Below, in pieces: positions 43,790 to 53,078 of a stretch of 64,000 nucleotides of DNA (position 1 is its first letter; the number at the start of each line of letters is the position of its first letter). The DNA comes from Euleptes europaea (lineage: Eukaryota > Chordata > Lepidosauria > Squamata > Sphaerodactylidae): positions 4,153,970 to 4,217,969 of the forward strand of contig NC_079332.1 of assembly GCF_029931775.1 (NCBI RefSeq). Direction: 5' to 3'. The notes beneath the pieces were generated by a model. It ran no database searches and had not been told where the DNA came from. It worked only from the letters and a program-made list of their open reading frames with translations. Position numbers and translations under genes: made by a program.

Positions 43790-44393
43790 TAGGGTTGCCA
43801 GGTCCCTCTTCGCCACCGGCGGGAGGATTTTGGGGCGGAGCCTGAGGAAGGCAGGGTTTGGGGAGGGGAGGGACTTCAATGCCATAGAGTCCGATTGCCA
43901 AAGCGGCCATCTGCTCCAGGTGAACTGATCTCTGTCGGCTGGAGATCACTTGTAATAGCAGGAGATCTTCTGCTATTACCTGAAGGTTCAGTATAGGAAT
44001 AGCTGTAACTAATGCCAACAATTTTGAGGCTATATATTTACAGTATGTGGTAATATACCCACCAGCATCACATATTACCAACAACACATGCATTTATTTC
44101 TTTTACACATAGAATTTATGAACAAAGACACATTCTCAGCACTTCCTATAAAAGGTAAGTGCTGAGAATGTGTCTTTGTTCATAAATTCTATGTGTAAAA
44201 GAAGTAAAAGAAATAAATACATGTGTTGTTGGTAATATGTGATGCTGGTGGGTATATTACCACATACTGTAAATATATAGCCTCAAAATTGTTGGCATTA
44301 GTTACAGCTATTCCTATACTGAATTTCTCATCTTAAGATAGGTGTATAGAGGTGTCTGATTTGTTTTCCATTACCTGAAGGTTGGCAACCCTA
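43790..44393. mobile_element. hAT-type MITE inside CR1, with 8-bp TSD, itself interrupted
   Basis: TAGGGTTGCCAGG start and TTGGCAACCCTA end, flanked by CCCCTACT on both sides (43782-43789, 44394-44401). The MITE parts are 43790-43988 and 44370-44393. Confidence 0.85.
43989..44369. repeat. 381-bp insert that is mostly one long palindrome, with 14-bp TSD
   Basis: Bounded by ATTACCTGAAGGTT (43975-43988, 44370-44383). Bases 43989-44321 form an inverted repeat with arms of about 160 bp (starts CAGTATAGGAATAGCTG, ends CAGCTATTCCTATACTG), centred near 44155, followed by a 48-base unpaired tail. Confidence 0.85.
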
Positions 44394-44720
44394 CCCCTAC
44401 TCCATGCCCAGAAGATGGCCAAGATGCCGTCCCTCCCATGAACTGCCCAAGGTCATAGAATCAGCATTGCTGACAGATGGCCGTCTAGCCTCTGCTTAAA
44501 ATCCTCCAGGGAAGGAGAGCTCACCACCTCCCCAGGAAGCCTGTTCTGTTGAGGAGCCGCTCTAACGGTTAGAGAATTCTTCCTAATGTCTGGACGGAAA
44601 CTCTCCAGGTCCCACCTGCAAATCTCCAGGAATTCCCCAACCTGGAGATCAGTCACTCTGAGCTACCCCTAAGAGTGAATCATTCATGCCAGATCTACAG
44701 AAAAAAAAAAACACCTCTTT

Positions 44721-44821
44721 ATACTGTCGAAGGCTTTCACGGTCAGAGTTAATTGATTCTTGTAGGTTATCCGGGCTGTGTACCACGGTTACACAGCCCG
44801 GATAGCCTACAAGAATCAATA
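44721..44821. repeat. Penelope-like terminus (family B), palindromic insert
   Basis: GTCGAAGGCTTTCACGGTCA, then GGTTATCCGGGCTGTGTA folding back to ACACAGCCCGGATAGCC. Flanked by ACCTCTTT on both sides (44713-44720, 44822-44829). Confidence 0.7.
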
Positions 44822-45135
44822 ACCTCTTTGCTTGACAGAGGTCACCATCCCGCAAAGGGCAGCATTCTGTAGGACCCATCGACGCCGGCCGTTTATACTT
44901 GAATGGCGTTGGATCGTGGCCAGCGTAATTCCTCTGACGATACCACCCAAAGAGGGGGGACGGAGACGTCCCCCCGTCCGGAGCTCTGAACTCAGCCAGC
45001 CATTGCAGAGGTAATTTCATCACCGTGGGGTTCGATGCGGAGATAAAGGACTTTGGGTTTTTTTTTCCCCTTGTAAATGATTAGGGAAGATGAGCTCTTC
45101 TGTTCTCTGTGCTAATTGCAAAATGAGGAGCTGAA

Positions 45136-45256
45136 TGGTTCTTGTAGGTTATCCGGGCTGTGTGACCGTGGTCTTGGTACCAAGACCACGGTCACACAGC
45201 CCGGATAACCTACAAGAACCAATGAACTCTGACCGTGAAAGCCTTCGACAATATTT
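45136..45256. repeat. Penelope-like terminus (family B) with a perfect 86-bp palindrome
   Basis: 121-bp insert between 12-bp duplications TGAGGAGCTGAA (45124-45135, 45257-45268). 45136-45221 is a perfect palindrome with 43-bp arms and no spacer (centre GGT/ACC), followed by the single-copy end AATGAACTCTGACCGTGAAA. Confidence 0.8.
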
Positions 45257-45684
45257 TGAGGAGCTGAAAATTGTGCATCCGAAAAGGGGAGGGGGAGAGA
45301 GAGAGGGTTGCTCTTCCGTTAGAGGCGGCTTCCTCTGTCCTTTCCAAGTCTCAGGCGCACAAAAGATACGAGAGGGAGAAGCAATTAAGCGGCTGATATA
45401 GTTAGGAGGAGCTCTTTGCACTGTGCGGTAGAGCTTGTTAAATCGAGCATCTGTCCTCGCGTCTTGCCCCAAGCCACACTGACACCTAGTCGAAGAACAC
45501 CGCCAAATGTTCACAGAGAGGCAAAAAACGAGTGGTCGGATCAGTAAAAACTGGCCAGGTTTCCAAAAAAGAGGCTCAGGAACAGATTTAAACTTTGGGC
45601 CCTGGGATACATAAAGTTCAGCATCCGTTCCGGCCTCGACACGAGTCGAACCACGGCTCCAGCTTGCCTCCTTCTGCCTATGTG

Positions 45685-46600
45685 GATCAATCAATCAATC
45701 GGGTTTCATTTCGATACAATATCAGCTCAATAAAAATCAAAGTTAGGTTAAAATAATAAAATAAAATAATGAAAGTTGACGATTCCGGGAGGGGTGATTT
45801 GAAGAAGAAAAATCTTCTATGGGGAAAGGTTTTCAATCAGCCGTTTACAAATCCCACTGGACCGGAGCCAAACTTTGGCTGCTTGAATGGTTGTCTCCCA
45901 AGAGGAGTCTGCTAAGAGAAGGGAAACTTTAGCTTCTTCCAATCTCCCAAGAAAGGATGACAATATGGGGAGAACGTACTGCGATCTTATGTCATTGTAG
46001 AAGGGACATTGCGGCAGAACGTGTTCTGTGGTTTCCACTTTCTCTGTTTTGCACGGGCATAGTCGTTGGTGAAAGGGAGTACGGAGATACCTGCCTTCCA
46101 GGAGAAGGTAAGGCGTTGAAACACGCAAGGGTATATCAGATAGGGTTACCAAGTTATGGCGTATGCATGGATATAAGAAAGAAATAGATAAATAAAAATA
46201 AATATATAATGTTTTAGAAGGATAGGCGAAGAGTAAAACAAAGAAGTGACTGGATTAAGAATGGGTTAGAGGAAGTTGGGGGGGAAGTTCAAATTGTTAT
46301 ATGTATTTTACATGAGGATATTCATTCAGCATTGTACTATTATTGTTTATATATGGAAAAATAAGCTAGATGGTATATCGAATGGTATTATTGTATCAAC
46401 TTTATGGAAAAAGCAATTTTTAAAAATTATTTAAAAAAAAAAAGAAACACGCAAGGGTAAAGGCCCTTCTATATTTGGATACTTCCAGGAATCCAAGGTA
46501 GTCTGCAGGGTCCACCTATTTGGAGCGGCAGCAGCTCCCTAGGGAACAGGTCCACAACGTGGTACTGCCTGTGCCTTTCCTGCCAAGTGTTTTTAGAAAG
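45685..46600 (-). mobile_element. Non-LTR retrotransposon C-terminus, Vingi/I-like, interrupted by L1
   Basis: Minus-strand LLEGRYLRTPFHQRLCPCK, ETTEHVLPQCPFYNDIR (a CPC...H...C knuckle typical of some non-LTR C-termini) and AAKVWLRSSGICKRLIENLS; starts with TCAATCAATCAATC. Continues past the L1 insert at 46460-46600. Confidence 0.6.
46134..46443 (+). mobile_element. L1-like 3' end, 5'-truncated, with 16-bp TSD
   Basis: AT-rich 310-bp insert ending in poly(A), flanked by GAAACACGCAAGGGTA (46118-46133, 46444-46459). Poly(A) plus a long target duplication indicates target-primed insertion; assignment to L1 is by tail type only. Confidence 0.7.
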
Positions 46601-46734
46601 TGGGCTTCTGATTGACCCATTGGGCTCAAAAAGGTTGGGAACCCTTGCTCTAGGGTCTTAGGAAAGGGTCTTTCCTAGCTCAGCTACTGGGGGATCTTAA
46701 AAAAACATATCTCCATATCTCACTCACTCCTTTG

Positions 46735-46905
46735 CGCATGAATTCCAGGTTCGATTCCCCCACTCCTCCACATGAAGCCTGCTGGGCGACCTTGGGCCAG
46801 TCACGGTTCTCTCCGAACTCTCTCAGCCCATGTGGAGGCAGGCAAAGGCAAACAACTCTTGCCTTGAAAACCCGACGGGGTCGCCATGAGCCACACACAC
46901 CCCTA
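46735..46905 (+). mobile_element. Truncated tRNA SINE of a related type
   Basis: CCAGGTTCGATTCCCCCACT, GGGCGACCTTGGGCCAGTCA, then CAAACAACTCTTGCCTTGAA and GGGTCGCCATGAGCCACAC, a BovB-like end. Confidence 0.55.
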
Positions 46906-47225
46906 TCCCACAAGGCTATTCACTTTCTCTTCCGCTAAAGTTGTTTTCGTCTTGCCGTTGCTGGGTTTTTTTCTTTTTATTCTGCAAAGCTAATGACCAC
47001 AGGCTCCGACAGAGACACCGGAAAAATAATTGGTAAAGATGAGGCTGTCATTGGTACAGCTGGAGAGAACAAGCAAGCGTGAAAAATAATGGGAGCTGTT
47101 TTTCGGGGAAATTACTACCCAGGCTGCTATAGTAACCTCGGTCTGTAGTTTTCCACTTCCCCAGACACTGCAAGTTTCCCTGGCTGACTTTGTGGCTTTT
47201 AAGCGACTTATAGTGGAGTGAGTGC
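46906..47225. other. Single-copy-looking stretch, possible conserved element
   Basis: No repeat recognised; contains GCTAATGACCACAGG and AAAATAATTGGTAAAG. Confidence 0.25.
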
Positions 47226-47455
47226 CCTGACCTGGATGGCCCAGGCTAGCCTGATCTCATCAGATCTCGGAAGCTAAGCAGGGTCAGCCCTGGTTAGTAT
47301 TTGGATGGGAGACCACCGAGGAATACCAGGGTTGCTGTGCAGAGGAAGGCACTGGCAAACCACCTCTGTTAGCCTCTTGCCATGAACCCCCCCCCAAAAG
47401 GGGTCGCAATAAGTCGGCTGCGACTTGATGGTGCTTTACACACACACACACACAC
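47226..47455 (+). mobile_element. 5S-rRNA-derived SINE, full length
   Basis: CCTGATCTCATCAGATCTCGG and AAGCTAAGCAGGGTC carry the 5S internal promoter; ends AAGTCGGCTGCGACTTGATG and CACACA, a BovB-like tail. Confidence 0.9.
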
Positions 47456-47522
47456 AGTGGAGTGAGTTACACCTTGGACCTCAAAGGGTTTAGAAGGGAG
47501 TAACTCCGTTTAGGATTGCACT

Positions 47523-47858
47523 TTTTTTTATATATATATTTTTATTTTTATAACATAAAATAAAAATAAACAAACACAATAATAATAATAATACAAAACA
47601 TTAAAAAAAGAAAATACAAAAGAGTATCTATATAAACTTATCAATACATTTACGATTACAGAGTATATAGAATTGGAAAAACTAAGATACCCCTTTGACC
47701 CTCCACCCACCTTAAAAAAGTGACCCATCACCCGACTTCCGTAGAAGTATCTTAACCGTATTGGTGATATTATTAACTATAAAATATAAAACTATTAAAT
47801 CCAGTTTCTATAACTCTCTAAGTAAAATAGTAAAATCCATTTTTGCCAGTTTATCCCA
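47523..47858 (-). mobile_element. L1-like 3' end, minus strand, with 11-bp TSD
   Basis: Poly(T) start then an AT-rich body, flanked by AGGATTGCACT (47512-47522, 47859-47869). It inserted into an older TTTAGGATTGCACTG repeat motif. Confidence 0.75.
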
Positions 47859-47889
47859 AGGATTGCACTGTTAACCCCCTTAACCATCT

Positions 47890-48780
47890 GGGATAGGATG
47901 GACAGATGAGCGTCTGGTGTGGGGCGTGTGTGAACTATTAATATGAAACGTGTTGGGCTTAAAATGCTGATTCTCCCGTCTTCCCTGTCCGTGCCCTCTG
48001 TGACATCACAGAAACTAAGCCAATGGCTTTCGCAGGAGCCATGACACCTCTGCTCGCCAAGGGCCATTGTGACATAGTCACGGCTGGATTGCCCTTGTGG
48101 ATAATAGACTACATTGCTAGCTAAGGTATGATTGTGTTAAAATTTTGGCCTCGCCAAGTTGGAACGACGCCTGTTCTTTGAAAAACCATCTTCGCTTACG
48201 GTCCCTGTGGTTCCAACGCCACATTTTTTCTCTTTCAAGAATATTGTTTTCCGTTTCTTTAGGGAAGGCTCGGATGAAAAACAAGGGGAAACTGCCTGCG
48301 TTTCTCTGAGTATTGCCGCGCTCCCGCAATAAAATGAAAATGCTTTTTCACTCTGCCGTCACTTCCAGTAAAAGTCGCTCTAGCGATTACCTACAGCGGC
48401 AGGAAATCGGGTGTCTCCAAATGCAGGGGTTGGAAAACGGATCCCGGATCCCCAAAGCCGCTTTTCTAATGGGATGAAGTCTACGAGTCGATTTCCTCAA
48501 TGGATCTGTGTATGGCCAGTTAGTCTTTTTGTGAATGGGTCAGCACTTGCCCAGATAATAATTCGATACAGTCTGTGAAAAGCAGATTTAATTCAGCCGC
48601 GGCGAGGTCTGGACCATTAATGTATTCCGCTGTTCCCAAGGCCCATTAATCACAAGCAAATCCTCTTCAAAAGCAATTTCAGGCTGACTTGGATATCAAA
48701 CAAAACGGTCCAAGAAATAAGCTTTTTGGTTGCTGTATATTAGTGTCCAAATACTTTATATTTTTTTAAAAAAGCAGGAT
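47890..48780. other. Single-copy-looking AT-rich sequence, candidate conserved element
   Basis: No repeat recognised. 48530-48720 has TAATAATTCG, ATTTAATTCAGCC and GGACCATTAATG motifs. Confidence 0.3.
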
Positions 48781-48794
48781 TGTAGGTTTATACA

Positions 48795-48862
48795 GGATGT
48801 GGCTAGGGTTGCAAACCCCCCCCCCCCCGGCCACCAGTGGGGGAGGTAGAGTAGGGTTGCCA
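48795..48862. mobile_element. hAT-type MITE end fragments
   Basis: CTAGGGTTGCAAACC and GTAGGGTTGCCAGA around a C run. Confidence 0.45.
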
Positions 48863-49058
48863 GATAGGTGGGGCTGAGAGAGTGTGACTAGCCCAAGGTC
48901 ACCCAGCTGGTTTCACGTGGAGGAGCGGGGAAACAAATCTAGTTCACCAGATTAGCCTCTGCCACTCATGAGGAGGAGTGGGGAATCAAACCCGGTTCTC
49001 CAAATTAGAGTCCATCGCTCCAAACCACCGCTCTTAACCACTACACCTCGCAGGCTCT
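48863..49058 (-). mobile_element. MIR-like SINE, 5' part
   Basis: ATAGGTGGGGCTGAGAGAGT to CTTAACCACTACACCTCGC. Confidence 0.8.
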
Positions 49059-49514
49059 TATGGGGAAGCGATGGGATGCCTTCCCTCTCACCCTCCCCCC
49101 CAAAAAAGTTGTGATGATGCGTTCCAGGAAATCTAAGCTATTGTAAACTGTCTAGGACAGGGATCCCCAACAGCACCTACTGATGTGTTTCCTGGTTCCC
49201 GCTCACCTCTTCCCCAAAACATCTCTTTGTTCAAGCTAAGAGCCAACCATCCACTGGAGAAAGAGGAACTTTAGAGGAGCCCATAAGGCATTCTCTCTGT
49301 GACTGCAGTTTGGGAAACAGCCACCTCCACCCAAGAACCTCCCAACATCTGGCGCATGCACCTAGCCCAGCCTAGCAGCCAGAGGTTTAGCAGGGTTTTT
49401 AAACACACAAATAAATCTGTAAAGCCTAGTATTTCCAGGCAAAAATTGGACCCATGCATACGCCAAGAGCTGTGATCCTTTTCCCAAGCAGCTGTCAGTC
49501 CTCTGCCTCCATCC

Positions 49515-49810
49515 TTAAAAAGGTCCTCTGTGCAAGCACCGGGTCATTCCTGACCCATGGGGCGACGTCCCATCCCGACGTTTCCTAGGCAGACTTTGTT
49601 TTATGGGGTGGTTTGCCAGCGCCTTCCCCAGTCGTCTTCCCTTGACCCCCAGCAAGCCGGGTCCTCATTTCACCGACCTTGGAAGGATGGACGGCTGAGT
49701 GGACCTTGAGCCGGCTGCCTGAAACCGACTTCCGTCGGGATCGAGCTCAGGTCGTGAGCAGAGCTTGGACTGCAGTACTGCAGCTTTACCGCTCTGCGCC
49801 ACGGGGCTCT
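49515..49810 (-). mobile_element. Sauria SINE, full length
   Basis: TTAAAAAGGTCCTCTGTGCA to TACCGCTCTGCGCCACGGGG; includes GTCGGGATCGAGCTCAGGTC (tRNA-like B box in reverse). Confidence 0.88.
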
Positions 49811-49814
49811 TGCC

Positions 49815-50540
49815 TCCAACCTTACGTCTCTATATTTTGCTGTTTCCCTGTTTTTTTAAAAAAATGTAATATATTCTCTCTCTGGCTCTAATCAAGACAT
49901 TCATATGCCTTCCACCCAGGAGGGAAATGAAAAGGATCCAACCCAACAGCCACAAGACTGAATTCTTCTACTCGGGAATTGTCATCTGGAGTCCTATTCA
50001 TGATATGAATCTGCTTACGATATTGTACTGCCGAACGCTTGGTGCATCTTGTACGGGAGGCAGTCAGCCTCGTAGCGGGAACCGGGGGTGGCGGGGTGGC
50101 GGCGAGAGAAACGTCTGAACTGATCAAAGTTATCTCTGTTTTTAAGGGTGGGATGCAAAACCCCAAGCACCCCTAGGAAGGTTCGGACATTTGCCAGGGG
50201 TGACCGGATGCTGAGGTCGATCCCATTTCTGCTGGGGTGGTTCTTTTAAACAACAGGGCAGCTTGCCCCTACAAAGGCCTGTTCCCCCTTTGGGGATCTT
50301 GGCCCGGCAAGATTAATTTCTCCCTCTCTTTTAAATACAGCTCTTTGTAGGAAAGCGGCAAAGTACCCACTGAATATTTTATGATGAGTTTTGTACCGAC
50401 GTCTAGATTTAATTCCCGAGGGCTGCAAGGGAAGGGTTATCGCTCAGACGGCTAGACAGCGCATTCTCCGCCAGACTGGCAGCCTGCGGCCAAACAAGGG
50501 CGTCTGTCATTTATTCAACCCAGTCTGAAATTCTGACTCC
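49815..50540. other. Unassigned sequence
   Basis: No gene or repeat recognised; 49925-50115 is GC-rich at its end. Confidence 0.3.
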
Positions 50541-50545
50541 CTCCT

Positions 50546-50745
50546 AGGGTTGCCAACCTCCAGGTACTGGCTAAATCTCCTGTTATCACACAGGAGATTT
50601 AGCCAGCTATTATATGCAACACGCCCTTGCTTAATAACCTCCAGGTACTAGCTGGAGATCTCCTGCTATTACAACTGATCTCCAGCCGAGAGAGATCAGT
50701 TCCCCTGGAGAAAATGGCCCCTTTGGCCATTAGACTCTATGGCGT
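50546..50745. mobile_element. hAT-type MITE with internal hairpin
   Basis: TAGGGTTGCCAACCTCCAGG start, then a 17-bp-arm hairpin (50567-50583 with 50590-50606), then the MITE body again from CCTCCAGGTACTAGCTGG; the right terminus is missing. Confidence 0.65.
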
Positions 50746-51072
50746 TTTGTTCCTGATTTGCCCAATCCGGAGGGCTTATACCGACTGCCAGCCACAGGAG
50801 CCAATGCTGAACGCTTGGCCTCTACAGCCTCCCCACCTACCCCTGGCAAATGGACAGCTTAGCAGACTTGTTTCAAAGCTGTGATGGTTCGGAAGGGGAT
50901 TGCTTACTTTTAAAATATTTTTTGTTATTTAACATATATCAGTATGTGTGTATCTAGCAGACTTGAAAAGACAGAAAAATGGTCACGGTAAAAGATAACC
51001 ATTTATAATTGACGTTTATGTTACTAAGATGTGTTTTTCCCCCTCCCCTAATAATTAAAACGATGGCATTTT

Positions 51073-51236
51073 CCTCTGGAAAGGATCTGCCTTTGCAGTT
51101 AGATAATTCTCGAACAGTACAATCCTAAACACCCTTTTACGCCCACTGGATTGCAGTGGATTTAGAAAGGTCTGCTTAGGACTTGCGCCGTAAATTTACT
51201 AATTATCTAACTGCAAAGGCAGATCCTTTCCAGAGG
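51073..51236. repeat. Inverted repeat, 36-bp perfect arms
   Basis: CCTCTGGAAAGGATCTGCC at 51073-51108 returns as its reverse complement at 51201-51236. The 92-base spacer holds ACAATCCTAAACACCC, a common reptile repeat motif. The right arm abuts a SINE. Confidence 0.85.
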
Positions 51237-51565
51237 TTAAGAGCGGTGGTTTGGAGCAGCAGACTCTGATCTGGAGAACCGGGTTTGATTCCCCCACTCC
51301 TCCCCGTGAGCGGCGGAGGCTAATCTGGTGAACCGGGTTGGTTTCCCCACTCATACACAGGAAGCCAGCTGGGTGACCTTGGGCTAGTCACAGCTCTCTC
51401 AGCCCCGCCTACCTCCCAGGGTGTCTGTTGCGGGGAGGGAAGGTGCTTGTAAGCCGGTTTGATTCTCCCTTAAGTGGCAGAGAAAGTCGGCATATAAAAA
51501 CCAACTCTTCTCCAGATCAGAGCCCACCGCTCCAAAACCACCACTCTTAACCACTATGCCATGCT
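51237..51565 (+). mobile_element. MIR-like SINE lacking its head, then a reversed SINE fragment
   Basis: TTAAGAGCGGTGGTTTGGAG to TATAAAAACCAACTCTTCTC (51237-51512) followed by CCAGATCAGAGCCCACCGCT to CCACTATGCCATGCTGG in the opposite orientation. Confidence 0.8.
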
Positions 51566-51569
51566 GGTG

Positions 51570-52115
51570 CAAGAATAAAATAAACTGCTTCTCAAGGGTC
51601 TTCTCCCACAAGAAAGTCCTGCCCTCCCGTTTGTCACCTAGGAAGTGTAAAATAATACAGTTTTGTTTTACCCAGTTTTAAGTCTTTAGATTATGTGTTT
51701 GCCTCCCTCCCTCCAGAAGCAGCTGGTGCAAAAATGTAAATTGTTTACCGAGTGCCAACCAACGTGGCGCAAAAGAAGGGCACACAATAGCCCTGACACT
51801 ATGATCGGGTTGCCAGGCTGCCACCCGGAGAGTGGGTGTTCCTTTGTGTTGGGTTGCATTGTGTGGAGGGCGTGTTTGGTGAGAAGCAGGGGATGAGGCC
51901 TCTCGCATCGGTTTTGATACCCACCCTGGTCCTCCCCTGCCAACAGAAGCATTTTGCGCCGGGTGGGGAGTCGGGGTGCTATATACGGAAGCATCTTTAA
52001 TCTGTGCCGGTTTAAAGGGAAATACGCTTGCGTCCCCAGGTGGGAACCTGGAAACGCTAGCCGAAGAACTCTTGACAGTGAACTAAACAAAGCCAGGGGG
52101 ACAGAAGCAAAGGCG
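51570..52115. other. Unassigned sequence
   Basis: No gene recognised. Confidence 0.3.
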
Positions 52116-52119
52116 GTCC

Positions 52120-52352
52120 CTAAAGAGGTCCCTTCCCTAGAGGTTTTTAAGCAGAGGCTATATGGCCATCGGTCAGCGATGCTGATTCTATGACCTTGGG
52201 CAGATGATGGGAGGGAGGGCATCTTGGCCATCTTCTGGGCATGGAGTAGGGGGTCACTGGGGGTGTGGGTGGGAGGTAGTTGTGAGTTTCCTGCATTGTG
52301 CAGGGGGTTGGACTAGATGACCCTGGTGGTCCCTTCCAACTCTATGATTTCC
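52120..52352 (+). mobile_element. CR1 LINE 3' end (type A)
   Basis: Frame reads VPSLEVFKQRLYGHRSAMLIL, then the 3' UTR to CCTTCCAACTCTATGATT. Confidence 0.85.
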
Positions 52353-52408
52353 AAGAAACGGAAGAGGATTTGACAAAAAATCGAACAGAATTGGTTTTCT
52401 CCTGGTTG

Positions 52409-52738
52409 AGAGGCAGCCTGGTGTAGCGGTTAAGAGTGGTGGTTTGGAGCGGTGGTCTCTGACCTGGAGACCCGGGTTTGATTCCCCCACTCCTCCACAT
52501 GAGCGGCGGACGCTAATCTGATGAACCGGGTTTGTTTCCCCACTCCTCCACATGAAGCCAGCTGGGTGACCTTGGGCTAGTCACAGCTCTCTTAGAGCTC
52601 TCTCAGCCCCACCTACCTCACAGGGTGTCTGTTGTGGGGAGGGGAAAGGAAAGCGATTGTAAGCTGGTTTGAGTCTCAAGTAGTAGAGAAAGTCGGCATA
52701 TAAAAACCAACTCTTCTTCTTTCTTCTTCTTCTTGTCC
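52409..52738 (+). mobile_element. MIR-like SINE, full length
   Basis: GAGGCAGCCTGGTGTAGCGG to CATATAAAAACCAACTCTTC plus a CTT tail. Confidence 0.85.
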
Positions 52739-52768
52739 CTTTTTTGTGCTCGGTTCATAAAGACAATG

Positions 52769-53078
52769 AGGAGCCAGCATGGTGTAGTGGTTAATAGCGG
52801 TTTGGAGCGATGGACTCTGATCAGGAGAACCAGGTTTGATTCCCCCCCCCACTCCTCCACATGAGCAGCGGAGGCTAATCTGGTGGACTGGGTTTGTTTC
52901 CCCGCTCCTCCACAGGAAGCCAGCTGGGTGACCTCGGGCTAGTCACACTTTCTTAGCCCCACCTACCTCACAGGGTGTCTGTTGTGGGGAGGGGGAGGGA
53001 AGGTGATTGCAAGCCGGTTTGATTCTCCCTCAAGTGGTAGAGAAAGTCAGCGTATAAAAACCAACTCTTCTTCTAGAA
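52769..53078 (+). mobile_element. MIR-like SINE, full length
   Basis: GGAGCCAGCATGGTGTAGTG to GCGTATAAAAACCAACTCTT. Confidence 0.85.

Larger units (their letters stand above)
43682..44640 (-). mobile_element. CR1 LINE 3' region (type A) carrying nested inserts
   Basis: CR1 pieces at 43682-43789 and 44394-44600 are continuous around TGACCCCTACT/CCATGCCCAG once the hAT element between them is discounted. Confidence 0.8.

Noticed and set aside
44100-44250. Assembly artefact as the cause of the long palindrome
   Set aside because: Not excluded, but the 14-bp target duplication and differences between arms argue for a real insertion.
47226-47300. Possible 5S rRNA gene
   Set aside because: Only the internal promoter region is 5S-like; the sequence continues into a SINE body with a BovB-type tail.
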